Shown here in pieces: positions 52,801 through 62,329 of a stretch of DNA of 64,000 bases. The DNA is taken from positions 145,350 through 209,349 of the forward strand of contig JAJPGT010000088.1 of NCBI GenBank assembly GCA_021325655.1, given 5' to 3'. Both the position numbers and the translations under genes were made by a program. This DNA is from Pseudomonadota bacterium. GTDB taxonomy: Bacteria > Chloroflexota > UBA6077 > JAJPGT01. Numbering within the stretch: the first letter of the stretch is position 1; each line of letters starts with the position of its first letter. Below the pieces are notes generated by a model. The model made no database searches and had not been told where the DNA came from. It was given only the letters and a program-made list of their open reading frames with translations.

Positions 52801-53790
52801 TCAGTCGATGCGCTCCAAGCGTGGATCTCCGAACCAGTACAGGTGCATACCCTGGCCGCGGAAGAAGGTGCCGGAGATCGTCAGCAGCACGTAGCTAACG
52901 ACGAAGCCGGTGAACAGGGCGATCATCACGTCCCGCGTGGTGTAGGGCCAGTAGATCCAGCGGATCAGCCGCAGCAGCACCCAGATCGGGAACAGCATCA
53001 GGAACAGCGGCACGATTACGCCGGTGACCCAGATGTCGCCCAGGAACCCGATCCCGGTCAGGTTCGCCAGCCCGAACATCAGCGGCTTCACCCCAACGTA
53101 CTCGTCGAAGATGATCTCCAGCGGGATGACGATGGTAGTGAACACCGCGGTGAAGATCGCGATCGGCACCGCCTTGGGCGTGCCGAACCACTTGCCGACG
53201 TCGCGGGTATCCCGATCGATGTACGGGATGAGCGGAATCAGGACAAACACGACCGCGGCCGGGACGATCACGCCCGCCAGCGCCGGGTGCATGTGCAGCA
53301 GCAGCTCCTGGAGATTCAGGAAGTACCACGGCGCTTTGGAGGGGTTCGGCGTCCGATCCGGATTCGCGTGGCCGATGAGCGGCGCATTGATGAACGTGGC
53401 CAGGATCAGCAGGCTCAGCAGCATCAGCACCGCGGACATGAACTCGAGCAGCACCAGATGTGGCCAGACGTAGACGAGCTGCTGCTGCTGTGCCGCGGCC
53501 GGGCTGGGCTTCGCTACCGCCGCGGCGGCGATCGCCTGGCGGCGGGCGGCATCCGGTGCCACGCCCTGGGAGGGCGCGCCCACCGCCTGGCCTGGCAGCC
53601 GCCCTGCGGCCCCGACCTGGCCAGTGGCGCCCGGGGGACGCGGCGGCGTGGGACCGCCGCCCTCGCCGCGATTGATGAACGGCGGGAGCTTCTGCCCCCC
53701 GGCGGCCGGCCGCTCCGGCCGCGCTCCTCCCGGCGCCGCGCCGTCACCGGTCGGCTGCCTGTCTTCCGAATTGGGCGGATTGACTGCCAT
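52801..53790 (-). CDS. cytochrome b subunit IV-like (C-terminal cytochrome b half)
   Basis: 329 residues. Some 105 Pro/Gly/Ala-rich residues precede the first membrane helix. The rest matches subunit IV: PSKAPWYFLNLQELLLHMHP is the quinol-site loop, followed by three to four more helices. It has no haem histidine pairs, as expected for this half of a split cytochrome b. The disordered N-terminus is unusually long. Confidence 0.88.
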   Translation of the reverse strand: MAVNPPNSEDRQPTGDGAAPGGARPERPAAGGQKLPPFINRGEGGGPTPPRPPGATGQVGAAGRLPGQAVGAPSQGVAPDAARRQAIAAAAVAKPSPAAAQQQQLVYVWPHLVLLEFMSAVLMLLSLLILATFINAPLIGHANPDRTPNPSKAPWYFLNLQELLLHMHPALAGVIVPAAVVFVLIPLIPYIDRDTRDVGKWFGTPKAVPIAIFTAVFTTIVIPLEIIFDEYVGVKPLMFGLANLTGIGFLGDIWVTGVIVPLFLMLFPIWVLLRLIRWIYWPYTTRDVMIALFTGFVVSYVLLTISGTFFRGQGMHLYWFGDPRLERID

Positions 53791-53853
53791 GCGCGCCTCC
53801 CTTGCCTACCTCAGCCAGACCTGCCGGCTGCCTGTTGCCCAGGCAGTGGCGGC

Positions 53854-54747
53854 TCAGAGCGGGCCGGAGATGCCGCCATCCTTGCGGATGCGCCAGAAAT
53901 GCACCGCCATGAACGTTGCGGTGATGAGCGGTAGGGCGATAACGTGCAGCACATACCAGCGGATCAGCGTGTTCTCCCCGATCTCGTAGCCGCCCACCAG
54001 CATGAACCGCACCTGGTCGCCGATCAACGGCGTCGCCCCGGCCATGTTCGTCCCCACGGTCACCGCCCAGATGGAGAGCTGATCCCACGGAAGCAGGTAA
54101 CCCGTGAACGACAGGAAGAAGGTCAGGAACAGCAGAATGGCACCAACGCCCCAGTTGAACTCCCGCGGCGGCCGGTACGCGCCCGTATAGAAGACGCGCA
54201 CCATGTGCAGGAACACCACGATCACCATGCCGTGGGCGCTGTAGCGGTGGAGATTGCGCAGCAGCATCCCGAACGTCACCACCGCCTCCAGGTCCTTCAT
54301 GTCCTGGTAGGCCAGGTTCGCCGCGGGACGGTAGTAGAACATCAGCAGCACCCCGGTGACCGTGAGCACCAGGAACAGGAAGAACGACAGCCCGCCCAGG
54401 CAGAAGGTGTAGGTGATCCTCAAGCTCTCGCGCCGGATCCGCACCGGGTGCAGGTGCAGGAAGACGTTGTTGAACATCATCAGCGCCTGGTTGCGCGGCG
54501 TGCTGGGATAGCCGTGGCGGAACCAGGCGCGGAAGAACCGGTTGTCCGTCAGCGCGCGGCGAATCTGGCCGCGCTTGATGTCCTCGACGAACAGCCTCAA
54601 CCCGTTCGTAACGTCGTCCACGCCGAACCTCGCTTCAACCTCGGCAGACCGGCCCGCCGACTGCGGGCCGCGAAAACCGTACTTGATCGTTTTGGAAACG
54701 GCAACCCGCGGCCGCTCCAGGTCGAAGCGGGGACGCGGAACGTGCAC
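53854..54747 (-). CDS. cytochrome b6-like subunit
   Basis: 297 residues. The haem ligands are in two helices: [19 protein letters not shown], and WYVLHVIAL with [11 protein letters not shown]. The quinol-site WGVGAILL...GYLLPWDQ segment is conserved. About 95 residues precede the first membrane helix. First gene of the cytochrome b6-subunit IV-Rieske-cytochrome c operon, which passes electrons from menaquinol to cytochrome c. Confidence 0.92.
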   Translation of the reverse strand: MHVPRPRFDLERPRVAVSKTIKYGFRGPQSAGRSAEVEARFGVDDVTNGLRLFVEDIKRGQIRRALTDNRFFRAWFRHGYPSTPRNQALMMFNNVFLHLHPVRIRRESLRITYTFCLGGLSFFLFLVLTVTGVLLMFYYRPAANLAYQDMKDLEAVVTFGMLLRNLHRYSAHGMVIVVFLHMVRVFYTGAYRPPREFNWGVGAILLFLTFFLSFTGYLLPWDQLSIWAVTVGTNMAGATPLIGDQVRFMLVGGYEIGENTLIRWYVLHVIALPLITATFMAVHFWRIRKDGGISGPL

Positions 54748-54978
54748 TCACCCCAGTGCGGGCGGCCTCAAGCGCCCAGCGCGCCTGCCACTGCGCCGCC
54801 CCACTGCGCTCCGGCCTCACGATAACAAAGCCTCCCCGGGCTGTCAACGGAATTCGCCAGGAAACTGTGACCAGTTTCCGTGGTGGGGAGTTCCTCGTTG
54901 CCGCTCGGCGGCCCGAGCGCAGGGGCGCTTCGCATTTGTCAGGGAGCGCAGGGCGGTGCCTGATATACTCGTGCATCC

Positions 54979-55665
54979 ATGTTGCAGCGCTACACGCCCA
55001 CCCAGATCCTGATCCTGCTGGCCATCGCCGCCCTCTTCATCTGGCAGATGGGGATCCTGCGAGGCGGCCAGCTCTGGTGGATCATTGGGCTGGTGGTCGG
55101 CATCACCGTCCACGAAGCCTGCCACGCGCTCACCGCGGTGCGGCTCGGTGACCCCACGCCCCGCCTGATGGGCCGCCTCTCGCTCAATCCGCTCCGGCAC
55201 CTGGACCCGGTGGGATCGTTCCTGATCCTGGTGGCGCACTTCGGCTGGGGCAAACCGGTGGTCTTCAATCCGGCCAACCTGCGGGTGGACCCCGCCTTCG
55301 GCTCCGCGTTGGTGTCCGTGGCCGGCCCGGTCGCCAACCTCGCGACGGCCTTCCTGGCCTACCAGCCGCTGCGGGCCGGCGTGGCGCTGGATCCGATCGC
55401 TCACGCGGTGCTGGTGGGGATTGTCAGCGCGAACCTGGGGCTCGCAGCCTTCAACCTGATCCCGATCCCGCCACTGGATGGCTTCGGCTTCGTCAGCGGA
55501 CTCCTGCCCAAGCCGCTCGCCTACCAGCTCCAGCCGCTGCGGCAGTACGGACCGATGCTCCTGCTCCTGCTCGTGTTCCTGCCTGCCCTGGGGGGTCCGG
55601 ATATCCTGGGCAGTGTCCTGCGCCCGGTCATCGCCAATCTCACAAAGCTGATCATGCTCGGGTGA
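54979..55665 (+). CDS. M50 family site-2-type intramembrane metalloprotease
   Basis: 228 residues, five or six hydrophobic segments. The zinc motif HEACHALTA (HExxH) is near residue 46 and the second motif NLIPIPPLDGFG near residue 158. No PDZ domain, so a minimal Rv-type homologue. A TATACT at 54964-54969 would give a nearly leaderless mRNA. It ends 1 base before tyrA. Confidence 0.9.
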   Translation: MLQRYTPTQILILLAIAALFIWQMGILRGGQLWWIIGLVVGITVHEACHALTAVRLGDPTPRLMGRLSLNPLRHLDPVGSFLILVAHFGWGKPVVFNPANLRVDPAFGSALVSVAGPVANLATAFLAYQPLRAGVALDPIAHAVLVGIVSANLGLAAFNLIPIPPLDGFGFVSGLLPKPLAYQLQPLRQYGPMLLLLLVFLPALGGPDILGSVLRPVIANLTKLIMLG

Positions 55666-55666
55666 G

Positions 55667-56635
55667 ATGATGAAGCCGCCACGGCAGGTCGCGATCATCG
55701 GCCTCGGGCTGATCGGGGCCTCGCTCGGCATGGCGCTGCGCCGGCTGCCACGGCCACCGACAGTGGTCGGCTTCGATCTGGACCCGCAGCGCCTCCGCGC
55801 CGCCCATAGCATTCGCGCATTCGACCGGGCGGCACGCAGCCCCGCCAATGCCGTGGAGGGCGCGGAGCTGGTGATCGTCGCCACCCCGGTACGGGCGGTG
55901 GAAGCGGTGCTGCGCGAGGTGGGCAACCTGCTTCCGGAAGGGGCGGTCGTCACCGACACGGGCAGCACCAAGGCGCAGGTGGTCGAGTGGGCCCACCGGC
56001 TCCCGCCGCGCGTCGGCTTCGTCGGTGGGCATCCCATGACCGGCAAGCTCAGCGCCCAGGTGGACGGCCCCGACCCCGACCTGTTCACCAGCGCCATCTA
56101 CTGCCTGACGCCGGAGGCGTCGACTCCGCCGGAGGCGGTGGAGCAGGTGGTCTGGCTGGTCGAGGCGGTTGGCGGCGTCCCCTACTTTCTGCAGCCCGAC
56201 GAGCACGACGCGCTGGTGGCGCTGGTGAGCCACCTGCCGTTCCTGCTGTCCAGCACGCTGATGGACGACCTGGGGAGCGATCCCGCCTGGCGTGAGATGA
56301 GCGCGCTGGCAGCAGGTGGGCTGCTGGCCGCTACCGCGCTGGCCGAGAGCGATCCACGCATGTTCGCGGACATCTGCCTGACCAATCGGGAGCACCTGGT
56401 GCGCTCGCTCGGCCGCTTCATGAGCCGGCTGGAGGAGCTCCGCGCCCAGATTGCCCAGGGCGATGAGGGGCTGTTCGACCGCTTCGCGCGGGCGCAGCGG
56501 GCGCACGCGGAATGGATCGCCAGCCGCCAGGCAGCGCAGACCGATGCGAGCAACGTCGAGGACCTCCGCCCACCGAACCCCTTCCTCGGCGGTAAGCTGA
56601 GTGACCTGCTCAAGGGCAAGCGCCCCCCGCGCTGA
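55667..56635 (+). CDS. tyrA: prephenate/arogenate dehydrogenase
   Basis: 322 residues. N-terminal Rossmann motif IIGLGLIGASLGMAL, VTDTGSTK, the substrate-binding GGHPMTG, and the helical dimer domain with HDALVALVSHLP. Makes 4-hydroxyphenylpyruvate or tyrosine precursor. The specificity (prephenate or arogenate) cannot be set from sequence alone. Overlapping transcription with the M50 gene is likely. Confidence 0.9.
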   Translation: MMKPPRQVAIIGLGLIGASLGMALRRLPRPPTVVGFDLDPQRLRAAHSIRAFDRAARSPANAVEGAELVIVATPVRAVEAVLREVGNLLPEGAVVTDTGSTKAQVVEWAHRLPPRVGFVGGHPMTGKLSAQVDGPDPDLFTSAIYCLTPEASTPPEAVEQVVWLVEAVGGVPYFLQPDEHDALVALVSHLPFLLSSTLMDDLGSDPAWREMSALAAGGLLAATALAESDPRMFADICLTNREHLVRSLGRFMSRLEELRAQIAQGDEGLFDRFARAQRAHAEWIASRQAAQTDASNVEDLRPPNPFLGGKLSDLLKGKRPPR

Positions 56636-56662
56636 CGCGCCCGCCAGCCCCGGGAGACGACG

Positions 56663-56693
56663 ACGGGGTGGACGCCGGCGGCGTCCACCCCGT
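56663..56693. terminator. 14-bp-arm hairpin between tyrA and rplL
   Basis: ACGGGGTGGACGCC pairs with GGCGTCCACCCCGT around GGC, between two convergent operons. No T-run on either strand. Confidence 0.55.
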
Positions 56694-56714
56694 GGAAGCA
56701 CTCGGCGCGCGGCG

Positions 56715-57116
56715 CTACTTCACTTCGACGGTTGCGCCGGCCTCCTTCAGCTTGGCGGCGATCGCTTCCGCCTCGTTCTTGGCCACGCCTTCCTTCACCG
56801 GCTTCGGCGCGCCCTCCACCAGGTCCTTCGCCTCCTTCAGCCCCAGGCCGGTGATCTCGCGCACCACCTTGATCACGTTGATCTTGTTCGCGCCGAAGCT
56901 CGTCAGGATCACGTCGAACTCGGTCTTCTCCTCCGCCGCCTCGGCCGGCGCGGCCGCGGCCGGTGCGCCCGCCGCTGGCGCCGCGGCGGCCGCCACAGGC
57001 GCGGCCGCCTGCACGCCCCACATCTCCTGCAGGGCCTTCGAGAGCTGCGCCAGCTCCAGCACGTTCAGGCTGTTGACTTGATCGATGATCCCCTGGATCT
57101 TCTCGGATACTGCCAT
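56715..57116 (-). CDS. rplL: 50S ribosomal protein L7/L12
   Basis: 133 residues. An N-terminal dimerisation helix, an Ala/Pro-rich hinge (about residues 38-60) and the conserved C-terminal domain [31 protein letters not shown]. Forms the flexible ribosomal stalk. Confidence 0.97.
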   Translation of the reverse strand: MAVSEKIQGIIDQVNSLNVLELAQLSKALQEMWGVQAAAPVAAAAAPAAGAPAAAAPAEAAEEKTEFDVILTSFGANKINVIKVVREITGLGLKEAKDLVEGAPKPVKEGVAKNEAEAIAAKLKEAGATVEVK

Positions 57117-57127
57117 CGTGTCCTCCC

Positions 57128-57676
57128 CTAGCTCGCGGCCGCTTCTGCGCCGCCAAGCTGCTTCGAACGCTCGTCGAGCACGTAGACGAGCGTGCTGAGC
57201 ACGCCATTCATCACCCCGACCAGGCTGGACAGCGGCCCCGCCACTGTGCCAACCAGCCGGCCCTGCAATACCTCCTTCGGGGGCAGCTCGGCGATCTGGC
57301 TAATCTCCTCCGGGGACAGCCGCTGCTGCCCGAGCACGCCGCCCTTGATTCGCAGTGGCGAGCGCGCGGCGCGGATGTAGTCCTGGAGCGCCCTGGTCGC
57401 TGTTGCCGGATCGTCGTAGACGAAGGCGATCGCCGTGGGCCCTTCCAGGTCCACGACCATGGCCTCGCGCCCGGTGCGCTGCGCCGCGAAGCGAGTCAGC
57501 GTGTTCTTGGCCACGCTGTACTCCACTCCCACCGCCCGTAGCCGGCTGCGCAGCGCGGTCAGATCCTGCACCTTCAGTCCACGGTAGTCGGTCAGGATCG
57601 CCATCGCACTCCGGCTCAGCTTCTCGGCCAGCGTGTCGACCACGCGCTCCTTCTGGCGCCGTTGTGGCGTCGTCAC
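57128..57676 (-). CDS. rplJ: 50S ribosomal protein L10
   Basis: 182 residues, GTG start with GGGAGGTGAGAACGG upstream. [20 protein letters not shown] and [13 protein letters not shown] identify L10, the base of the stalk and autoregulator of rplJL. Confidence 0.97.
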   Translation of the reverse strand: MTTPQRRQKERVVDTLAEKLSRSAMAILTDYRGLKVQDLTALRSRLRAVGVEYSVAKNTLTRFAAQRTGREAMVVDLEGPTAIAFVYDDPATATRALQDYIRAARSPLRIKGGVLGQQRLSPEEISQIAELPPKEVLQGRLVGTVAGPLSSLVGVMNGVLSTLVYVLDERSKQLGGAEAAAS

Positions 57677-57868
57677 CCGTTCTCACCTCCCTTCAACAAA
57701 ACATCCCCGACCTGCCGAGGCCGGGGATGCGGGCGAGTGGGCGTGCAGCGCCGTACGCCGGATTCCTGGTGCCTCGGCAGGAAATTAGGCCCTGGGGCGG
57801 GCCCCTGCTGTCTTCGGCTCTTCGGTTGTAGCCGCTGTAGCTGTTGGCTCTCCTCGCAGGCGCTGGCG
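57677..57868 (-). promoter_or_regulatory. rplJL leader with attenuator hairpin (L10 leader-type)
   Basis: 192 bases separate rplA and rplJ. On the minus strand CATCCCCG (57729-57722) pairs with CGGGGATG (57709-57702) and is followed by TTTT, a terminator about 20 bases ahead of the L10 ribosome binding site. The upstream part contains further stems suitable for the L10-binding kink-turn, which I cannot fold reliably by eye. Confidence 0.6.
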
Positions 57869-58585
57869 CTAGCGGTGGCTCGCCGCCAGCGCCAGAGTTG
57901 GCTGGATATCGAGCTTCACCCCCGGCCCCATCGTCGGCGCCACCGTGATCCCACGAATGTACTGCCCCTTGACCCCGGCAGGCTTGGCGCGCTGCACCGC
58001 GTCCAGCAGGGCGGCCAGGTTCTGCGCCAGCTTGTCCTCGCTGAAGCTCACCTTGCCGATAGGCGCGTGGATCACCCCGCTCTTGTCGACGCGGAACTCG
58101 ACTCGCCCGCCCTTGATCTCGCGGATGACCCGGCCGATATCCATTGTCACCGTGCCGGTCTTCGGCGCCGGCATCAGCCCGCGGGGACCGAGGATCCGCC
58201 CGAGGCGGCCGACCAGCCCCATCATGTCCGGGGTGGCGACGGCCACGTCGAAGTCCAGGAAGTTCTCTGTCTGGATGCGCCGCACCAGTTCCTCGCCGCC
58301 GACGATATCCGCGCCGGCCTCCTCGGCCTCGCGTGCCTTGTCGCCGGTGGCGAACGCCAGCACTCGGCGGGTCTTGCCGGTGCCGGCCGGCAGCACCGCG
58401 GCGCCACGGATCATCTGGTCGGCGTGGCGCGGGTCGGCCCCGGTCCGGATGTGCACGTCGACCGACTCATCGAACTTGGCGTGCGCCAACTGGCGCACCT
58501 TGGCCAGCCCCTCCAGCGGGTCGTACAGCTTCTGGCGGTCCAGTTGCTTCAGCACGTCCTGATACTTCTTGCCATGATCCGGCAT
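57869..58585 (-). CDS. rplA: 50S ribosomal protein L1
   Basis: 238 residues. [25 protein letters not shown] and the signature [14 protein letters not shown] are present. Between rplK and the L10 leader. Confidence 0.97.
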   Translation of the reverse strand: MPDHGKKYQDVLKQLDRQKLYDPLEGLAKVRQLAHAKFDESVDVHIRTGADPRHADQMIRGAAVLPAGTGKTRRVLAFATGDKAREAEEAGADIVGGEELVRRIQTENFLDFDVAVATPDMMGLVGRLGRILGPRGLMPAPKTGTVTMDIGRVIREIKGGRVEFRVDKSGVIHAPIGKVSFSEDKLAQNLAALLDAVQRAKPAGVKGQYIRGITVAPTMGPGVKLDIQPTLALAASHR

Positions 58586-58594
58586 CCGCGTCTC

Positions 58595-59020
58595 CTAGTC
58601 CCGTACTACCACGCCCATGCTGCGCGCGGTGCCCTCGATCATCTTCTCCGCCGCCTCGAGCGTGGTGGCGTTGAGGTCCTTCATCTTGAGCTGGGCGATC
58701 TCGCGGATCTGGTCGCGGCTAATCGTCCCGGCGGTCGTCCGGCCGGCCGCCCCGGAGCCCTTTTCGATCCCGATCGCCTTCTTGATCAGGTCCACGGCGG
58801 GCGGCGTCTTGGTGACAAAGGTGAACGAGCGATCCTCGAAGATGGTGATCTCCACCGGGATCACTGTGCCCACCTGCGCCGCGGTGCGCTCGTTGTACTC
58901 CTTCACGAACGCCATGATGTTGACGCCGTGCTGGCCGAGCGCGGGACCCACCGGCGGGGCTGGGGTCGCCTTGCCGGCGTTGAGCTGCAGCTTGACGATG
59001 GCCCGAACCTTCTTGGCCAC
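58595..59020 (-). CDS. rplK: 50S ribosomal protein L11
   Basis: 141 residues with [27 protein letters not shown] at the N-terminus. 9 bases upstream of rplA. The ~95-base gap to nusG has a hairpin with AAGAGAAGAGCC repeats but no gene. Confidence 0.97.
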   Translation of the reverse strand: MAKKVRAIVKLQLNAGKATPAPPVGPALGQHGVNIMAFVKEYNERTAAQVGTVIPVEITIFEDRSFTFVTKTPPAVDLIKKAIGIEKGSGAAGRTTAGTISRDQIREIAQLKMKDLNATTLEAAEKMIEGTARSMGVVVRD

Positions 59021-59116
59021 GCTTCCTCTCCTACCACGCCGCCCACGGGCGGCGCATCTCCGTACACAGCAAGAGAAGAGCCTCTTGCGAGCGCTCTTCT
59101 CTGCATCATTGCCTGG

Positions 59117-59704
59117 TTAGAGCCGTTGTACCTGCAGAAAGTCCAGTTCGACCGGCGTCTCGCGTCCGAAGAAGGATACCATCACCCGCACCTTGGCCTT
59201 CTCGGGGTTGACGTCGTCCACCACCCCAATGAAGTCGGTGAACGGCCCATCCACCACCTTGACCCGATGGCCCTTCTGCAGATCGATGCGCGGCCGCGCC
59301 GGCGCAACCTTCATCTGCTTGAGGATCTTCTTGACTTCTGCGTCCTCGAGAGGTGTTGGCTTGTTGCCCGAGCCGACGAAGCCTGTCACCCCCGGCGTAT
59401 TGCGCACCACGTACCACGAGTCGTCGTCCATCAGCATCTCGACGAGCACGTAGCCGGGGAAGACCTTCTTCTGCACCATTCGCCGCTGGCCGTCGCGGAT
59501 CTCGATCTCCTCCTCGGTGGGGATGACCACCTGGAAGATCTTGTCGCGCACGCCCATGGAATCGACGCGGTGCTCGAGGTTCGTCTTGACCTTGTTCTCG
59601 TAGCCCGAGTAGGTGTGGATGACGTACCACTTGCGGCGCTCGTCGACGCCGGCCGGAGTCTCTTCCGTCTGTTCGGCAACCAGTGTCTCTTCGTCCATGA
59701 CCAT
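59117..59704 (-). CDS. nusG: transcription termination/antitermination protein NusG
   Basis: 195 residues from the ATG at 59704 (an ATG 6 bases later is an alternative). The NGN domain starts [17 protein letters not shown]; the KOW domain is [22 protein letters not shown]. An acidic 20-residue N-terminal tail precedes the domain. Confidence 0.95.
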   Translation of the reverse strand: MVMDEETLVAEQTEETPAGVDERRKWYVIHTYSGYENKVKTNLEHRVDSMGVRDKIFQVVIPTEEEIEIRDGQRRMVQKKVFPGYVLVEMLMDDDSWYVVRNTPGVTGFVGSGNKPTPLEDAEVKKILKQMKVAPARPRIDLQKGHRVKVVDGPFTDFIGVVDDVNPEKAKVRVMVSFFGRETPVELDFLQVQRL

Positions 59705-59712
59705 TTCGCTTG

Positions 59713-60138
59713 CTAGCCCCCGGCGACGCGCACGAACAGGCGCACCAGCTCGGAGAAGATCAAGTCGAGCAGGCCCAGGTAGAGCCCGACGATGACCGAC
59801 AGACCGATGACGACTGCGGTGAGCTTCGTCGCCTCCTCGCGCGACGGCCAAACCACCTTGCGCAGCTCGGAGCGGACGTCGCGGAAGTAGCCGCCGATCG
59901 CGCCACCGCCGCCCAGGTTCGGCCGCGGCGCCCGCAGCGCAACCCGGCTCGCCAGCGACGCAGTCGGGGCCGCGGGCGCGGTGCGCGCCGAGGCCGCGGT
60001 GACGCGCGGGGCATCGTCACGCTGGGGTCGGGAGGTGGATCGCGCCGGTTTGGGACCCGGCCTGGTCTGGGACACAGGAACCGCCTTCGTCACAGGAAGT
60101 CGACTGGTGCTGCTACTGGTGTCATCGCGCACATCCAC
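59713..60138 (-). CDS. secE: preprotein translocase subunit SecE
   Basis: 141 residues if the GTG at 60138, 6 bases after tRNA-Trp, is used. Only the last 60 residues (YFRDVRSELRKVVWPSREEATKLT and one membrane helix) are the conserved SecE core. The first 80 are a disordered Ala/Pro/Arg-rich extension, so a later GTG at 60093 is also possible. It overlaps nothing and precedes nusG by 8 bases. Confidence 0.88.
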   Translation of the reverse strand: MDVRDDTSSSTSRLPVTKAVPVSQTRPGPKPARSTSRPQRDDAPRVTAASARTAPAAPTASLASRVALRAPRPNLGGGGAIGGYFRDVRSELRKVVWPSREEATKLTAVVIGLSVIVGLYLGLLDLIFSELVRLFVRVAGG

Positions 60139-60143
60139 GCTGG

Positions 60144-60216
60144 CAGGCGCGGCAGGACTTGAACCCGCAACCCCCGGTTTTGGAGACCGGTGCTCTGCCA
60201 ATTGAGCTACGCGCCT
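60144..60216 (-). tRNA. tRNA-Trp (anticodon CCA)
   Basis: 73 bases, acceptor AGGCGCG/CGCGCCT, anticodon loop CTCCAAA, T-loop GTTCAAGTC, no encoded CCA. It heads the secE-nusG-rplK-rplA-rplJ-rplL series, the common bacterial order. Confidence 0.95.
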
Positions 60217-60273
60217 AAGCGTCCAGGAGAAAAACAGCGCCAAGCACACGCGCTTGACGCATCGGCTCGGCTA

Positions 60274-60303
60274 GTTATACCCCAAACAGGAGGCGCCCAG
60301 CAA
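60274..60303 (-). promoter_or_regulatory. promoter of the tRNA-Trp-secE-nusG operon
   Basis: Minus strand TTGCTG (60303-60298), an 18-base spacer and TATAAC (60279-60274), about 60 bases before the tRNA 5' end. Confidence 0.45.
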
Positions 60304-60365
60304 TCAGCGCCCCACCCCGGGCGCCGCCCAGTCTGCCCGGCGCGGCCCAGAGCCGGTGCTCGCAT

Positions 60366-60394
60366 TTCACTCGCGCTGCCCGGTAGCATACAAT
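60366..60394 (+). promoter_or_regulatory. promoter of tRNA-Arg (and possibly the integrase)
   Basis: TTCACT (60366-60371), a 17-base spacer and TACAAT (60389-60394). Start near 60401, ten bases ahead of the tRNA. No terminator lies between the tRNA and the integrase gene. Confidence 0.5.
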
Positions 60395-60410
60395 CACGGC
60401 TGGCGAACGA

Positions 60411-60484
60411 GCCCCTATAGCTCAGCGGACTAGAGCATCTGCCTTCTAAGCAGAGGGTCGCAGGTTCGAATCCTGCTGGGGGCG
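60411..60484 (+). tRNA. tRNA-Arg (anticodon TCT)
   Basis: 74 bases, acceptor GCCCCTA/TGGGGGC, anticodon stem TCTGC/GCAGA with loop CTTCTAA, T-loop GTTCGAATC, no encoded CCA. Its 3' end is the likely chromosomal attachment site of the element that follows. No second copy of the 3' end appears in this window. Confidence 0.95.
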
Positions 60485-60487
60485 CCC

Positions 60488-61504
60488 ATGCTCGGCTACC
60501 AGGAGCATCCAGACACGCTAACTGAGCGAACGGGCCAAACCGACCCGCGCACGGCGCATCGAGACACGCTAACTGGACGATTTCGCGCCCGGCCGGACAG
60601 TCCGCATGCTGAGCGGCTGGCCGAATTGCGCCTGCTGGGCGCGGCGTGGCGGCGCAGCCTGCTGGCGGAGAACAAATCTCCGCGCACGGTGCAGACGTAC
60701 CTCGAGGCGCTTTCGCGCCTGGGCGACTTCCTGGCCGAGCGTGGCATGCCCACCGCGCTCGGCGCGATCCGGCGTGAGCACGTGGAGGCGTTCATCGCGG
60801 ACGTGCTTGCGCACGCCAGACCCGCCACGGCCAGCAACCGCTACCGTGCCTTGCAGGCGTTCTTCAAATGGGCGGTGGCGGAAGGCGAGGTGCGCACCTC
60901 GCCGATGGCCCGCATGTCGCCGCCGGCCGTGCCCGAGCGGCCGCCGGCGGTCCTGAGTGAAGCGGACCTGGCGCGGCTGTTCCGCGCGTGCGAAGGCAAA
61001 CGCTTCGCCGACCGGCGCGACATGGCGATCCTGCGGCTGCTGGCTGATACTGGTATGCGCCGGGCGGAGATCGCCGGGCTGCTGATCGACGATCTGGACC
61101 TGGACGCGGGCATCGCGATTGTCCTGGGCAAGGGACGCCGCCCCCGGGCCTGCCCCTTCGGCCGGCGCACCGCCCAGGCGCTGGATCGTTATCTGCGCGT
61201 CCGGGCCCGGCACCCCGCCGCGGCGAGCGCGGCGCTCTGGCTCGGCCCCAAGGGGCCGCTCACCGATTCAGGCCTGTACCAGATCGTCCGGGACCGCGCC
61301 CGAGCGGCCGGGCTCGACATTCACCCGCATCAGCTCCGCCACACCTTCGCCCACCGCTGGCTGGCCGCCGGCGGCAACGAAGGGGACCTGATGCGCCTGG
61401 CCGGCTGGCGCTCGCGGACCATGCTCGGGCGCTACGGCGCCAGCGCCGCGGACGCCCGGGCGCGCGAGGCGCACCAGCGCCTTGGGCTGGGGGATCGGCT
61501 CTGA
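60488..61504 (+). CDS. tyrosine recombinase/integrase of a tRNA-Arg-integrated element
   Basis: 338 residues. A SAM-like core-binding domain ([19 protein letters not shown], about residues 64-140) precedes the catalytic domain. That domain has Arg in [23 protein letters not shown] (HxxR), the Trp of LAGW and the nucleophile in MLGRYGAS. The ATG lies only 3 bases after the tRNA. The first ~45 residues match no domain, so a later start is possible. It overlaps the next gene by 1 base (TGATG). Confidence 0.92.
   Translation: MLGYQEHPDTLTERTGQTDPRTAHRDTLTGRFRARPDSPHAERLAELRLLGAAWRRSLLAENKSPRTVQTYLEALSRLGDFLAERGMPTALGAIRREHVEAFIADVLAHARPATASNRYRALQAFFKWAVAEGEVRTSPMARMSPPAVPERPPAVLSEADLARLFRACEGKRFADRRDMAILRLLADTGMRRAEIAGLLIDDLDLDAGIAIVLGKGRRPRACPFGRRTAQALDRYLRVRARHPAAASAALWLGPKGPLTDSGLYQIVRDRARAAGLDIHPHQLRHTFAHRWLAAGGNEGDLMRLAGWRSRTMLGRYGASAADARAREAHQRLGLGDRL
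60511..60575 (+). repeat. two 14-base direct repeats within the integrase start region
   Basis: AGACACGCTAACTG at 60511-60524 and 60562-60575, 51 bases apart, encoding DTLT twice. Their position just inside attL-like sequence suits integrase arm-binding sites; that is inference. Confidence 0.5.
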
Positions 61505-61923
61505 TGCCGCCGCTGCGGGCCTACATTCGCCCAGCTCCGTGGGGGCTGGGGCGGGAGGTCCTGTGCGGCCGGCGGGACTGCGGCACGCGGGTGACCGACC
61601 CGGACGATCCCGGCCGGCTCCGGCTCGGCTTTACCCGCAGTGACTCCGCCCCGGCCGGGGTGGAGCACTGGGAACTCTCCCGTCGCGCTCAGGCGCAGTG
61701 GGACCGCGCCCGGCGCCAGGGCGTGCCCTGGGCGCGCTGGGCGCTCCGGCCACGGCGGCCGGATCGCTCCGGCCGGATTCCCGCGGCGCAATCGCTGGCC
61801 GCGCTCAGCCGCTGGCGTCAGCAGCGCGCGGACGCGGACGCGGAGGATGAGACGCGCACACCGGCGCTGGCCTGGTCCTTCCGCTGCCCGGTCTGCGGCC
61901 TGATCAGCGTCGTCGCAGACTAG
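61504..61923 (+). CDS. hypothetical protein with two CxxC-type pairs, integrase-linked
   Basis: 139 residues, rich in Arg and Trp. Cysteines occur near residues 21 and 26 (CGRRDCG) and at the C-terminus (CPVCG), so one zinc site could join the ends. Translationally coupled to the integrase by a TGATG junction. A role as excision or DNA-binding accessory is possible, but no family is recognised. Confidence 0.65.
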   Translation: MPPLRAYIRPAPWGLGREVLCGRRDCGTRVTDPDDPGRLRLGFTRSDSAPAGVEHWELSRRAQAQWDRARRQGVPWARWALRPRRPDRSGRIPAAQSLAALSRWRQQRADADAEDETRTPALAWSFRCPVCGLISVVAD

Positions 61924-62329
61924 CGCCGCCAGTAGTGTTGCTCTGGGCGCATCCCCCCATGCGGCGCCTCACGAAGTACGTCTCCCCGGCCGGGGAGACG
62001 TTCGTCCCGGCCGGATAGGGGGCGGCACCGCGGGGCCGTCCGGGCGCCCGGAACCCCGCCCGGACGGCGCTCTGACAGCCCGCAACACGGCCCATTGGCG
62101 CGGTCTCTCGGGGGTCTGGCCGGCGGTTTTCGGGGGTAGGGGGGGGCAAAAGTTGGGGCGCTCCAGGAAGGGACCGCCGTCGCCAATCTCAAACCAACGC
62201 CCGCGAAATTCGCAATTTGCGCGGATGCTCAGTGATTCTGTCGCAGTAGGAGAGCCCCCGTCCGCCCCGCGGACGGGGTGGGGACGCTGCGGCCGGAGCT
62301 GGGGCATCTGGGCGCGGAGCGGGCGGGAC
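61924..62329. other. non-coding stretch with a 24-base palindrome
   Basis: 406 bases between convergent genes. It holds the perfect palindrome ACGTCTCCCCGG/CCGGGGAGACGT (61978-62001), flanked by ACGA and TCGT that extend the pairing. A G-tract lies near 62137-62147, and an AT-rich AAATT-CGC-AATTT inverted repeat near 62200-62215. No gene supported. Confidence 0.55.
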
